DNA from: Plantactinospora alkalitolerans
Lineage (GTDB): Bacteria > Actinomycetota > Actinomycetes > Mycobacteriales > Micromonosporaceae
Reading direction: 5' to 3'
DNA length: 51,652 nucleotides
Assembly: GCF_015690345.1 (NCBI RefSeq)
Contig: NZ_JADPUN010000342.1
Span: 1 to 51,652 of the forward strand
The notes beneath the pieces were generated by a model that did not search any database, was not told the origin of the DNA, and saw nothing but the letters and a program-made list of their open reading frames with translations. Of this stretch, positions 1-7,939 are shown piece by piece (position 1 is the first letter of the stretch; each line of letters opens with the position of its first letter). The position numbers and the translations under genes were made by a program.

Positions 1-39
1 ATCCCGACCACGTCGGCCACCGGCTCCGGCCCCCGCTGA
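1..39 (+). CDS. 3' tail of an upstream gene (partial)
   Basis: Frame 1 reads twelve sense codons and then TGA at 37-39, three bases before the ATG of the next gene. The tail (IPTTSATGSGPR) is too short to identify. The tight spacing suggests that the acyltransferase downstream is translated from the same transcript. This is inferred only from position and codon use. Confidence 0.3.
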   Translation: MPTTSATGSGPR

Positions 40-41
40 CC

Positions 42-941
42 ATGACGCGGCACGATCCGGGCGGAAGCATGGCGGAGGCCGTCGGCGCGATGGCCGACAG
101 CGCGGCCGGTGCGGCCGCGCGGGCGGCCGGCGTCACCGTCCGCCACCTCGCCGACCTCGCCGAACTCCGCGCGGTGCACCGGCTGTACGAGGGGATCTGG
201 CGACCCGATCCGACGAACCCGCCGGTGACCATGGAACTGTTGCGTGCGCTGGCGAAGGCGGGCAACTACGTCGCCGGGGCGTACGACGGTGGGCTGCTGG
301 TGGGCGCCTGCGTGGGGTTCTTCGGCCCGCCCCGGGAGCGGTCGATGCACAGTCACATCGCCGGAGTGTCCGGGGCGGCCCTGGGGCGCAACGTCGGCTT
401 CGCCCTGAAGCTGCACCAGCGTGCCTGGGCACTGCGCCGTGGGGTGGCCACGATCGCCTGGACGTTCGACCCGTTGGTCTGCCGCAACGCGTACTTCAAC
501 CTGTCCAAGCTGGCGGCGGTGCCGGCGCAGTACCTGCCGAATTTCTACGGCGCGATGAACGACGGCATCAACGGCAACGACGACACCGACCGGTTGCTGG
601 TGAGCTGGGAACTCGCCGCCGCCACCGTCGTGGCGGCGTGTGCCCGCTCGCTGGCGCCCCGCGATGTCGAGGTGGAGCGGGCGGCTGGCGCCGTGGTCGC
701 GCTGGGACGGTCCGCCCGGAACCGCCCGGCGACCGGCCGGACCGACGGGAACGTCCTGCTGGTGGCGGTGCCCGCGGACATCGCGACGGTGCGCCGGACG
801 GATCCGGGTGCCGCGAGGGAGTGGCGCGTCGCGGTGCGCGGCGTGCTGGCGCCGCTGATGGCCGAGGGCGCCCGGGTGGTCGGCTTCGACCGCTCCGGAT
901 GGTATGTGGTGACGCGGGAAACGAGGGAGGACAGCCGATGA
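42..941 (+). CDS. GNAT-superfamily acyltransferase (COG3375-like)
   Basis: A 299-residue predicted acyl-CoA-dependent N-acyltransferase. After a low-complexity Ala-rich stretch (about residues 9-30) the GNAT fold begins at VTVRHLADLAELRAVHRLY. The acetyl-CoA-binding region falls around GAALGRNVGFALKLHQRAWA, and the conserved block TFDPLVCRNAYFNLSKL is typical of the COG3375 subgroup. The stop overlaps the next start as ATGA, so the gene is translationally coupled to an enolase-superfamily enzyme. In known pathways such a GNAT N-succinylates an amino acid and the partner racemises the product. That role is inferred here. An internal ATG at 69 is an alternative start; neither has a convincing ribosome site, and coupling to the gene ending at 39 favours 42. 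Confidence 0.8.
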   Translation: MTRHDPGGSMAEAVGAMADSAAGAAARAAGVTVRHLADLAELRAVHRLYEGIWRPDPTNPPVTMELLRALAKAGNYVAGAYDGGLLVGACVGFFGPPRERSMHSHIAGVSGAALGRNVGFALKLHQRAWALRRGVATIAWTFDPLVCRNAYFNLSKLAAVPAQYLPNFYGAMNDGINGNDDTDRLLVSWELAAATVVAACARSLAPRDVEVERAAGAVVALGRSARNRPATGRTDGNVLLVAVPADIATVRRTDPGAAREWRVAVRGVLAPLMAEGARVVGFDRSGWYVVTRETREDSR

Positions 942-2044
942 AGCTCACCGGAGTGGAACTGCGCCGGATCCGCATGCCGCTGGTGGCACCGTTCCGGACC
1001 TCCTTCGGCACGGAGACGTCCCGGGACGTCCTGTTGCTCCGGGTGGTCACGGCGGAGGCCGAGGGCTGGGGCGAGTGCGTGGCGATGTCGGAACCGTCCT
1101 ACTCCTCGGAGTACGTGGCGGCGGCCGCGGAGGTGCTGCGCCGATTCCTGATCCCGGCGCTCGCGGCGCAGCCGGGCCTGGACGCCAACCGGGTGGCTCC
1201 GGCACTGGCCCCGGTCAAGGGGCACCGGATGGCGAAGGCGGCGCTGGAGACCGCCGTGCTCGACGCCGAACTGCGCGCCGCGAACCGGTCGCTCGCCCGG
1301 GAACTGGGGGCGGTACGCGAGCGCGTCCCGTGTGGAGTCTCGGTGGGCATCATGGACTCGGTCGGCGAACTGCTGGACGCGGTGGGCGGCTACCTGGCGG
1401 CCGGCTACGTCCGGATCAAACTGAAGATCGAGCCGGGGTGGGACGTCGAGCCGGTGCGTGCCGTACGGGAGCGCTTCGGTGACGACGTCCTGTTGCAGGT
1501 GGACGCGAACACCGCGTACACCCGGGCGGACGCCCGGCATCTGGCCCGGCTGGACCCGTTCGACCTGCTGCTGATCGAACAGCCGCTGGACGAGGAGGAC
1601 CTGCTCGGGCACGCGGACCTGGCCCGGGTCATCCGCACGCCGGTCTGCCTGGACGAGTCGATCACCTCGGCGCGGGCCGCCGCCGACGCCATCCGGTTGG
1701 GGGCGTGCGCGATCGTGAACGTCAAGCCGGGCCGGGTCGGCGGCTACCTGGAGGCACGCCGGGTCCACGACGTGTGCGTGGCGCACGGCGTGCCGGTCTG
1801 GTGCGGCGGCATGCTGGAGAGCGGGATCGGCCGGGCCGCGAACGTGGCGCTGGCGGCACTGCCCGGGTTCACGCTGCCCGGCGACACCTCCGCCTCGGAC
1901 CGCTACTACCGGACGGACGTCACGGCTCCGTTCGTGCTCGCGGACGGCCATCTCGCCGTGCCGACCGGTCCGGGAATCGGCGTCGAGCCGGTGCCCGACG
2001 CCCTGGCGGCGGTCACCACCGGCACCGAGTGGCTTCCGCTGTGA
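938..2044 (+). CDS. menC: o-succinylbenzoate synthase / N-acylamino acid racemase (enolase superfamily)
   Basis: A 368-residue muconate-lactonizing-enzyme-type enolase-superfamily protein. The N-terminal capping domain holds the SFGTET loop (about 22-27). The barrel carries the expected acid/base and metal ligands: K161 and K163 in RIKLKIEPG, D189 in LLQVDAN, E214 in LLIEQPL, D239 in CLDES, and K263 in NVKPGRVGG. These residues fit OSBS (menaquinone synthesis) and N-succinylamino acid racemase, which cannot be separated by motif alone. Coupling to a GNAT by a 4-bp overlap, with no other men genes in view, favours the racemase role or a promiscuous enzyme. The start at 938 is set by the overlap and by MKLTGVELRRIRMPL, typical of the family. 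Its last 32 bases overlap the convergent TIG-protein gene. Confidence 0.85.
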   Translation: MKLTGVELRRIRMPLVAPFRTSFGTETSRDVLLLRVVTAEAEGWGECVAMSEPSYSSEYVAAAAEVLRRFLIPALAAQPGLDANRVAPALAPVKGHRMAKAALETAVLDAELRAANRSLARELGAVRERVPCGVSVGIMDSVGELLDAVGGYLAAGYVRIKLKIEPGWDVEPVRAVRERFGDDVLLQVDANTAYTRADARHLARLDPFDLLLIEQPLDEEDLLGHADLARVIRTPVCLDESITSARAAADAIRLGACAIVNVKPGRVGGYLEARRVHDVCVAHGVPVWCGGMLESGIGRAANVALAALPGFTLPGDTSASDRYYRTDVTAPFVLADGHLAVPTGPGIGVEPVPDALAAVTTGTEWLPL

Positions 2045-4199
2045 CCTGACCATCGGACGGTCGGACGAACCGGCGGAGGTGGTCTCCGCGACGGCGGCCG
2101 AGAAGCAGCAGTACAACTCCGATGACGACCGCGCCGGAGCTGTACCCGACCAGTGCGATGGTGGAGCTACCGGTGACCGGGAGGTTCTGGCCGACGTACC
2201 GGAAGAAGACCGCGTTGGAGACGCCGTTCAGCGTGCTGACGCTGACCGTGGTGTCGCCGGCCGGGCATGGCGGGGTGCGGAAGGACAGCGACGTACCCTC
2301 CTGGTTCACCGAGGTCCGGCTGGCCGGGATGGTCTGTCCGCAGATCGTGACCGTCGTCTGGCCGGGTACGAACCCGCCGCCGCCGATCGTCACGGTCGTG
2401 CCGCCCGTGCTGGCCCCCCGGGGCGGGTCGACCGACTCGACGATTGGTGCCACAGGCAGGTACGTGAAGCCGTCCGGTGCGACCGCGTCAGCGCCGGGGA
2501 CCCGCACCCGCACTTCCGCCGGTCCGGCCAGTCCGGGTGGGGTGACCACGGTGAGCGAGGTGCCGCTCGGGTCGACCACCAGGTTGCTGCCGGGGTTGCC
2601 GTCGAAGGTCACTCCGGTCGCCCCGGTGAGGCCGGTGCCGGTGATGGTGACGGTGGTGCCGCCGACGGTGGGTCCGGAGGTCGGAGTCAGCCCGGTGACG
2701 ACCGCGCCGCTGCCGTCGGCCAGGTAGGTGAAGCCGCCCGGGGCGACCGCGTCGGCTCCGGGGATCAGCACGGTCACGTCGACCGGTCCGGGTGTGCCGG
2801 CCGGGGTGAGCACGGTGAGTGAGGTGCCGCTCGGGTCGACCACCAGGTTGGTGCCGGCGGCGTCACCGAAAGTGACTCCGGTCGCACCGGTGAATCCGGT
2901 ACCGGTGATCGTCACGCTGGTGCCACCGGTGCTCGGACCCTGGTTCGGGACGATCGAGGTGATCGTCGGCGCGATGTAGGTGAACGGCGGTGCCGTCACC
3001 CGGCCGGCGGGGAGGACGACTTCCACCAGCGCCGGGCCGCTGGGGTTCGGCGGGGTCACCACGGTGATGGTGGTACCCGCCGGGTTGATGGTGAAGTCGG
3101 TGGAGGGCAGCCCGTTGAAGTCGACGGCGACCGCTCCGGTCAGGCCGGTGCCGGTGATGGTGACGGTGGTGCCGCCGCCGGTGGGGCCGGAGGGCGGGGT
3201 CAGGCCGGTGATGGTGGCGCCGCTGCCATCGGCCAGGTAGGTGTAGTCCAGTGGTGCCGCGGAGCCGCCGGGCGTGGTGACGACGACGGCCGCTGGTCCG
3301 ATGGGATTCGCGGGGGTGACGGCGGTCAGCGAGGATCCGCCGGTCGCGATGGTGACGCCGGTCGCGGGTACGCCGTCGAACGTCACCGTGGTTTCGCCGG
3401 GGACGAAGCCCGTGCCGGTGATGGTGACGGTCTGGCCGCCGGACTCTGGACCGGAGTCCGGCGTGATCGTCGCCGTCGTCGGCGGGACCGGGGCCGGCGG
3501 ACGTTCACAGCTCGCCCGCGCCACGATCACGGTACCGACCGGGATCGTTACCGAATCCCCGGCGATGGTGCCGGTGAGGGTGAGCGTGGCCAGTACGGCG
3601 GTGGCGGTTGCTCCCGTGGCGGTGGTGGTCTCGGTGCGGGTCAGTGCGGCGTTGAGGGTGGCGCCGAGCAGTCCTGGCACGGTGACGCCCGCGCTGCCGG
3701 TGACGCTCGGGCCGTTCGCGACCGGCGTGACGGTCGTGCCGAACAGCGACAGATCGGTGATCGTGGTGTCGGCGGTCTGCGCTCCGACGAGTGGGCAGGT
3801 GGCGGTGGCGGTGACCTCGGCCGCGTCGATCACGTCGATGCCGAGCACCGTCAGGTTGAGCCCGTTGACGTTGGAGAACGCGGACGAGGCGGTCGCGCCC
3901 CGGGTGGCGGTGACCTCTTCGACAGTGCCGCTCGCGGTTACCCCGACGGCACCGGGGAGGGAGATGGGCGCCACGGTGGAGGTGTCCGTGCCGCCGCCGG
4001 CCGGTGCTGTCGCACTGCCGACGGTGGCGTCCGCGCTGATCACGGCGACGTCGAGGACCTCGGCGGACAGGTCGACCACCAGGCCGCGGGCGTCGGCACT
4101 GCCCGGTTGTGCCATGGCCGGCGTTGGCGAACCGACCACGATGCCGCCCGCGACCAGCACCGTCGCAAGTGTGGACAAGCTCGTCCGGATGGAACCCAC
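2013..4199 (-). CDS. secreted LPxTG-anchored protein with five IPT/TIG domains
   Basis: A 728-residue cell-wall surface protein with GTG start. Residues 1-31 form a signal peptide ending at AMAQP. Residues about 35-240 form a beta-rich domain of the choice-of-anchor type. Five immunoglobulin-like IPT/TIG domains follow at roughly 245-325, 330-410, 412-495, 500-582 and 586-670, each opening with a P.SGP..GG..VTI.G.GF-like motif. The sorting signal is LPVTG at 673-677, then a hydrophobic helix and GRRRG. The tail after the helix is longer than usual and its coding overlaps the convergent menC end. The TIG units are very similar at DNA level. Likely roles are adhesion or carbohydrate/protein binding on the hyphal surface. 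The exact ligand is unknown. Confidence 0.85.
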   Translation of the reverse strand: MGSIRTSLSTLATVLVAGGIVVGSPTPAMAQPGSADARGLVVDLSAEVLDVAVISADATVGSATAPAGGGTDTSTVAPISLPGAVGVTASGTVEEVTATRGATASSAFSNVNGLNLTVLGIDVIDAAEVTATATCPLVGAQTADTTITDLSLFGTTVTPVANGPSVTGSAGVTVPGLLGATLNAALTRTETTTATGATATAVLATLTLTGTIAGDSVTIPVGTVIVARASCERPPAPVPPTTATITPDSGPESGGQTVTITGTGFVPGETTVTFDGVPATGVTIATGGSSLTAVTPANPIGPAAVVVTTPGGSAAPLDYTYLADGSGATITGLTPPSGPTGGGTTVTITGTGLTGAVAVDFNGLPSTDFTINPAGTTITVVTPPNPSGPALVEVVLPAGRVTAPPFTYIAPTITSIVPNQGPSTGGTSVTITGTGFTGATGVTFGDAAGTNLVVDPSGTSLTVLTPAGTPGPVDVTVLIPGADAVAPGGFTYLADGSGAVVTGLTPTSGPTVGGTTVTITGTGLTGATGVTFDGNPGSNLVVDPSGTSLTVVTPPGLAGPAEVRVRVPGADAVAPDGFTYLPVAPIVESVDPPRGASTGGTTVTIGGGGFVPGQTTVTICGQTIPASRTSVNQEGTSLSFRTPPCPAGDTTVSVSTLNGVSNAVFFRYVGQNLPVTGSSTIALVGYSSGAVVIGVVLLLLGRRRGDHLRRFVRPSDGQVTAEATRCRW

Positions 4200-4463
4200 G
4201 TCTCCCCCGTCTCCGCACAGATGATCGGACGGATCGGAAGTTGGCCTCCAGCCCTGTCCTCCGACTGAACGATGGAATATCCGGACAAGTTACGCGAACT
4301 GCAACAAAAAGTACTTATCTGGTTACTCGGGGTGATGGCGGGCGCGGTGGTGGTGCCGACGACGCAAGGCCCGATGGTCCGGCGGAGCCGAACCGGTGGG
4401 CCAGCCGGCCGTCCGCCATCGCCATCCCGGTGAATCGCCGCCACCATCCCCTTCCGGCTATGG

Positions 4464-4475
4464 TTGACGCGTCAA
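4464..4475. promoter_or_regulatory. palindromic operator candidate TTGACGCGTCAA
   Basis: A perfect 12-bp palindrome lies 16 bases upstream of the GTG that opens the broken MarR gene, and just ahead of a GAGGGGGA ribosome site. MarR-family dimers usually bind such palindromes and autoregulate, so this looks like the operator of the now damaged regulator. Confidence 0.5.
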
Positions 4476-4491
4476 TGAGGGGGAGCGGGCC

Positions 4492-4783
4492 GTGGACGAC
4501 GACGGAGCCGCCTCTCCCACCACCTCGCCCGGATGGAGCGTCGCGGCCCGGTCCGCCGGGACGAGTGCGCCACCGACAGCCGGGGGCCGAGGTCTCGCTC
4601 ACCGACGACGGAGCGCGACTGTTCCGGCGGGCGACCGCACCCCACCCGAGGGCGGTCAGGGCACACCTTGTCGACGTCCTGACGCCCGAGCAGCTCGAGG
4701 CCCTCGCCGACATCCTGTACGCGCCGCGGAGCCACCGCCAACCGGCGCCGAGCGCCACCGACCCGGAAGGTGAACGGTCATGA
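4492..4783 (+). pseudogene. MarR-family regulator, internally deleted and frameshifted
   Basis: The gene keeps its promoter region, a GAGGGGGA ribosome site and a GTG start (VDDD...), but the part encoding the first helices of the winged-helix domain is missing. The reading frame from 4503 gives SRLSHHLARMERRGPVRRDE, the recognition helix and wing of the MarR fold. About base 4595, in a G-run, the frame must shift to continue as AEVSLTDDGARLFRRA and then VLTPEQLEALADIL, the classic MarR C-terminal dimerisation helices. Two lesions are therefore needed: loss of roughly 60-70 codons and a 1-base shift. The stop overlaps the next ATG (ATGA), so the original operon arrangement with the oxidoreductase is preserved. 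Confidence 0.7.
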
Positions 4784-5451
4784 CCGGAACGTCCTCGTTG
4801 CCACGGATCGCCGTACTCGGTGCCGGACACGTCGGCCCGGTGGTCGCCCGGGTCGCGATCGCCGCCGGCTACCGGGTGACGGTCGCGGCCTCCGGGGACC
4901 CCGAGCGGATCGCGCTCATCACCCAGGTGCTGGCACCGGGCGCCGAGCCGCGCTGGGCGGCCGACGCCGTCGCCGACGCCGACATCGTGATGCTCGCGGT
5001 CCCACTGCACCGGTTCACCTCCGTCGACCCGGGTCTGGTCGCCGACCGGCTCGTCGTGGACATGATGAACTACTGGCCGCCGACCGACGGCGTCCAGGAG
5101 ATGTTCGAGGACCGCCGGTACGGCAGCAGCGAGATCGTCGCGCGTCGGCTGCCCCGGTCGACGGTCGTCAAGACGCTCAACCACACGGGCTACCACGAAC
5201 TCGAAGAGGAACGCCGGCCGGCGGGCTCCGCCCAGCGGCGGGCGCTCGGTGTCGCCAGCGACGACGAGGGCGCGCGGGACCTCGTGGCCGACGTCGTCGA
5301 GCGGATCGGTTACGACGCCGTACGTCTGGACAGCCTGGCCGCCGGCCGCCTCCTGGAACCCGGCGGCCCCGTCTTCGGAGCGTCGCTGCGTCGAGCCGAG
5401 TTCGAGCAGGCCGTACGTGCCGATTCCGCATCCGGGCCGACACGGCGGTAG
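4780..5451 (+). CDS. NAD(P)-binding F420 reductase-like oxidoreductase
   Basis: A 223-residue cytosolic protein with an N-terminal Rossmann fold: IAVLGAGHVGPVVARVAIAA gives the GxGxxG-type dinucleotide loop at residues about 10-30. The DADIVMLAVPLHRF strand, the VVDMMNYW segment and the late VKTLNHTGYHEL block resemble NADPH:F420 oxidoreductase and pyrroline-5-carboxylate reductase-like NADP coenzyme F420-dependent proteins. Substrate cannot be assigned. It is translationally coupled to the broken MarR gene that probably once controlled it. The C-terminal ADSASGPTRR tail is poorly conserved in appearance. A C/G-rich palindrome (CCCCCCGGGGGG, about 5465-5477) lies just after the stop and could act in termination. 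Confidence 0.8.
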   Translation: MTGTSSLPRIAVLGAGHVGPVVARVAIAAGYRVTVAASGDPERIALITQVLAPGAEPRWAADAVADADIVMLAVPLHRFTSVDPGLVADRLVVDMMNYWPPTDGVQEMFEDRRYGSSEIVARRLPRSTVVKTLNHTGYHELEEERRPAGSAQRRALGVASDDEGARDLVADVVERIGYDAVRLDSLAAGRLLEPGGPVFGASLRRAEFEQAVRADSASGPTRR

Positions 5452-5566
5452 CTGCCGCCCGGGTCCCCCCGGGGGGGTACGGCATGGGAGGACTGCCCCA
5501 CGACGCACTCCTGACCGCTGGCCTGACCACCCCGGCGGCCGGCCCGGTCGGCCGCCAGGGTGATCG

Positions 5567-5920
5567 TCAGGAGTTGCTGATGATGAGTGCGTTCGGGGAG
5601 GGCGAACCCCAGCCGATGGTGCACTGACCGACCGGAACCGGGCCGTAGACCACGCGCCAGCCGGCGGGGATCGACGACCACGCACAGACGGTGAGGCTGT
5701 TGCCGGCCGGCATGCCTTCGGCCTGTTGGATGAACTGGTAGCTCGCCCGGGGCGTCGCGGACGTGGCGCAGGTGCCCCCGTAGGCGAGGACCACCCAACC
5801 CGACGGGACGGCGCCGCACGACCACATCTGGTCGCCGGGTGCGGCGTGGGCGGGCGATGCGGCCGCGACGATGCCGGCCGCCATGGTGAGCGCGGCCAGG
5901 GTGGCGGAGATCCGACGCAT
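5567..5920 (-). CDS. small secreted protein with a two-fold internal repeat
   Basis: A 117-residue exported protein. The signal peptide (MRRISATLAALTMAAGIVAA, ending at AHAAP) occupies about 1-27 and the ribosome site is GGAGCA. The mature part holds two similar units: C.AVPSGWVVLAYGG.C and C.SIPAGWRVVYGP...C, each with two cysteines, suggesting paired disulfides or one beta-hairpin repeated. No catalytic motif is visible and I do not recognise a characterised family. Upstream in-frame codons as far as 6346 give low-complexity translation and were not used. It is divergent from the beta-lactamase-fold gene with a 184-bp shared promoter region. Confidence 0.75.
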   Translation of the reverse strand: MRRISATLAALTMAAGIVAAASPAHAAPGDQMWSCGAVPSGWVVLAYGGTCATSATPRASYQFIQQAEGMPAGNSLTVCAWSSIPAGWRVVYGPVPVGQCTIGWGSPSPNALIISNS

Positions 5921-6104
5921 GTGTGCTCCGATCGGTGACGGTGCCGGTGACGACATCTCGACGGAAGCCTGACCCACCCCGCTGGATGTGGACTGAACGA
6001 CGACTGGAACGGACCCCACGCCCCGACCGCTGTCCGGCTTGTTGCTGGAAGTCCCGATCGCTACTCTTCCTCGAGAGCTGTCGATGGTCACCGGGGGAGG
6101 AACC

Positions 6105-7133
6105 ATGGCGGAGCCCGTCACTCGTCGGGTCGCGATCGGGATGGGGGCGGCGGCGGCGACGCTGGTGGCCACCGGTCGGGCCGCGGTCGCCGCGCCGAGC
6201 GGACCGGTCGAGCCGGCCGTGCAGGCAAGCGTCGCCGCGAACCGGAACAAGATCCGGCGTAGGTACGACGAGCAGAAGACCCGGGCGGGCGGGGTGTGGC
6301 ACTCGCACATCGCGATGGTCAATCCGGCCGGTGCGCTGGAGTCCATCGTGGAGGATGACGCCGACCACGTGACCCACGGCTACAGCGTGCAGAAGCTCGC
6401 GGTCGCGGTGGCGGTGATGGACAAGATCGATCGTGGCGAGTTGCAGCTGGACCAGCGGCTCGACCTCAGCGCGGACATCATCCTCGGCGGCACCGGCATC
6501 TACTTCCTGCAGACCGTCTGGGGCGACCAGGTCACGGTGGCCAACTTCCTCACCGCGATGCTGCTCGTCTCGGACAACACGGCGGTCCGGATGTGCGGCC
6601 GGGTGGTCCCGGCACTGGAGATCAACGAAATCCTCGCCGCCAAGGGCTTCACGCACACCCGGGTGGAACCGGTCGCCAACCCGAACCGGTTCTTCCTCGG
6701 CGTCACCACGCCGCGCGAGACCCACGACCTGCTGTGGCGGCTGGCCACCAAGACGCTGCTCTCCACGAGGTCGGCGGACTTCCTGCTCGGCATCCTGCGC
6801 TGGATCAACGGTTACCACGACGGGATCCGGCGCAACATGTCCTCGGCCGAGCGCAGCCGGATCGCCACCAAGTACGGCGCGGACTTCGACGACCTGGGCG
6901 CGGCGCGGCACGAGGCCGGCATCATGTTCGACGCGAACGGTGCCCCGACGCTGACGTACGCGCTGTTCGCCGACTCCCTCGGCGACCTCGACAACTACGG
7001 GGCGACGCATCCGGCGGTGCAGGCGCACGCCGTGCTCGGCCGGGTCATGTTCAACGCGATCGCGACGACCACCAACCGGACGGCGAAGGCACGGCACCGG
7101 GTGGATCCCTTCCGGCCGGTCGACGGCGGCTGA
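6105..7133 (+). CDS. secreted class A beta-lactamase-fold serine hydrolase
   Basis: A 342-residue exported serine hydrolase. The N-terminus has a twin-arginine-like signal (VTRRVAIGMGAAAATL) ending near AVAAP (about residue 31). The catalytic SxxK is SVQK at 94-97 and the second motif SDN is at 156-158 (LLVSDNTAVRM), both spaced as in class A enzymes. The usual KTG triad is not obvious; the region near ATKYGADFDDL may replace it. An omega-loop glutamate is also not clear. It may therefore be a D-Ala-D-Ala peptidase-like or other hydrolase rather than a true penicillinase. Start chosen for GGGGGAGG a few bases upstream. Confidence 0.8.
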   Translation: MAEPVTRRVAIGMGAAAATLVATGRAAVAAPSGPVEPAVQASVAANRNKIRRRYDEQKTRAGGVWHSHIAMVNPAGALESIVEDDADHVTHGYSVQKLAVAVAVMDKIDRGELQLDQRLDLSADIILGGTGIYFLQTVWGDQVTVANFLTAMLLVSDNTAVRMCGRVVPALEINEILAAKGFTHTRVEPVANPNRFFLGVTTPRETHDLLWRLATKTLLSTRSADFLLGILRWINGYHDGIRRNMSSAERSRIATKYGADFDDLGAARHEAGIMFDANGAPTLTYALFADSLGDLDNYGATHPAVQAHAVLGRVMFNAIATTTNRTAKARHRVDPFRPVDGG

Positions 7134-7172
7134 CCCGCGCCTCCCACCCCCCGGAACCGCTGCCCAGACCGA

Positions 7173-7685
7173 ATGGAACCGATGTACCAGCCCATGCCCA
7201 CCGGCGGGCCGGACCGCGTCCGCGTGCCCGACGCCAGGAGAATGCGGCAGGGTGCCTGGCGGGTGGCCCGCGCGGCCGTCATCGTCATCGTCCTCCTGAT
7301 GTTCTTCAGCGCTGGCGGCATCGCCATGCTGGTCGCCGGCGAGGCGCCGGCGCTACCGTTCGCGGTCGGCGGTGTCGTGGCGCAACTGTCGGTCGTCGCG
7401 CTCGTGGTGGGGGTACTGCGGGTCCGGGTGACGCTCGTCGGCGACACCGTGGCCCGGACGGCCCTGGTCGCCGCCCGCCGGCTGTTCGCCACCGTCCGCG
7501 TCGTCCTGCTCGTGACCGTCGCCCTGCTCGTCGGGTACGCCGTCGTGCGGCTGGTCACGGGCGATCCCTGGACGCTGCTCACCACCGGAATCGTCGGCTC
7601 CGTCCTGTGGCTGCTGGCCTTGGGACTGGGACGGCTCCGCGACGGCCTGGTCGACAGCGGCACGGTTCCGCCCGCCTCGCACTGA
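7173..7685 (+). CDS. membrane protein of unknown function
   Basis: A 170-residue integral membrane protein. After a basic cytosolic N-terminus (about 1-32) four hydrophobic segments are visible: AAVIVIVLLMFFSAGGIAML, FAVGGVVAQLSVVALVVGVL, VVLLVTVALLVGYAVV and TTGIVGSVLWLLALGLG. The layout resembles DUF2975-like proteins, but the match is not decisive. It follows the hydrolase gene by 39 bp and may be co-transcribed. Confidence 0.65.
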   Translation: MEPMYQPMPTGGPDRVRVPDARRMRQGAWRVARAAVIVIVLLMFFSAGGIAMLVAGEAPALPFAVGGVVAQLSVVALVVGVLRVRVTLVGDTVARTALVAARRLFATVRVVLLVTVALLVGYAVVRLVTGDPWTLLTTGIVGSVLWLLALGLGRLRDGLVDSGTVPPASH

Positions 7686-7696
7686 TCGGGCCTTCG

Positions 7697-7790
7697 TCAA
7701 GGTTCCTCCGGCGCGAACGCGCAGAACTCGCTGCCCTCGGGATCCAGGCACAGGTCTTTGAAGTGGGCGATGGTCACCGGCCGATGGTGC
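7697..7790 (-). pseudogene. VOC/glyoxalase-family C-terminal remnant
   Basis: On the minus strand the frame ending at TCA 7697-7699 reads TIAHFKDLCLDPEGSEFCAF, closely matching the last strand of VOC-family proteins (DPEGNEFC motif). Upstream the frame is lost and no complete domain can be assembled before the iron box at 7898. It is a decayed gene end abutting the siderophore operon. Confidence 0.55.
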
Positions 7791-7897
7791 CGGATCCGTC
7801 CGGCCGACGGTTGCCACGGGCGCGTCGCCGCTGGTGAACGCCCGGGTCGACTCGGTGAGATCCGTCATCCCGGGTAGGCCCGTCGACCTGCGGATCG

Positions 7898-7916
7898 TAA
7901 GGTTAGCCGAACCTAA
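7898..7916. promoter_or_regulatory. iron box (IdeR/DmdR-type operator)
   Basis: The 19-bp site TAAGGTTAGCCGAACCTAA matches the actinobacterial IdeR/DmdR iron-box consensus TTAGGTTAGGCTAACCTAA at 16 of 19 positions and is nearly palindromic. It sits 24 bp upstream of the first permease start, so iron-replete cells should repress the uptake operon. Confidence 0.88.
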
Positions 7917-7939
7917 TACGAGGGGTGCGAGGAAATATC

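Noticed and set aside
5310-7097. Long minus-strand open frame opposite the oxidoreductase and beta-lactamase-fold genes
   Set aside because: It runs across several genes and intergenic DNA and shows no domain; it is a product of high GC.
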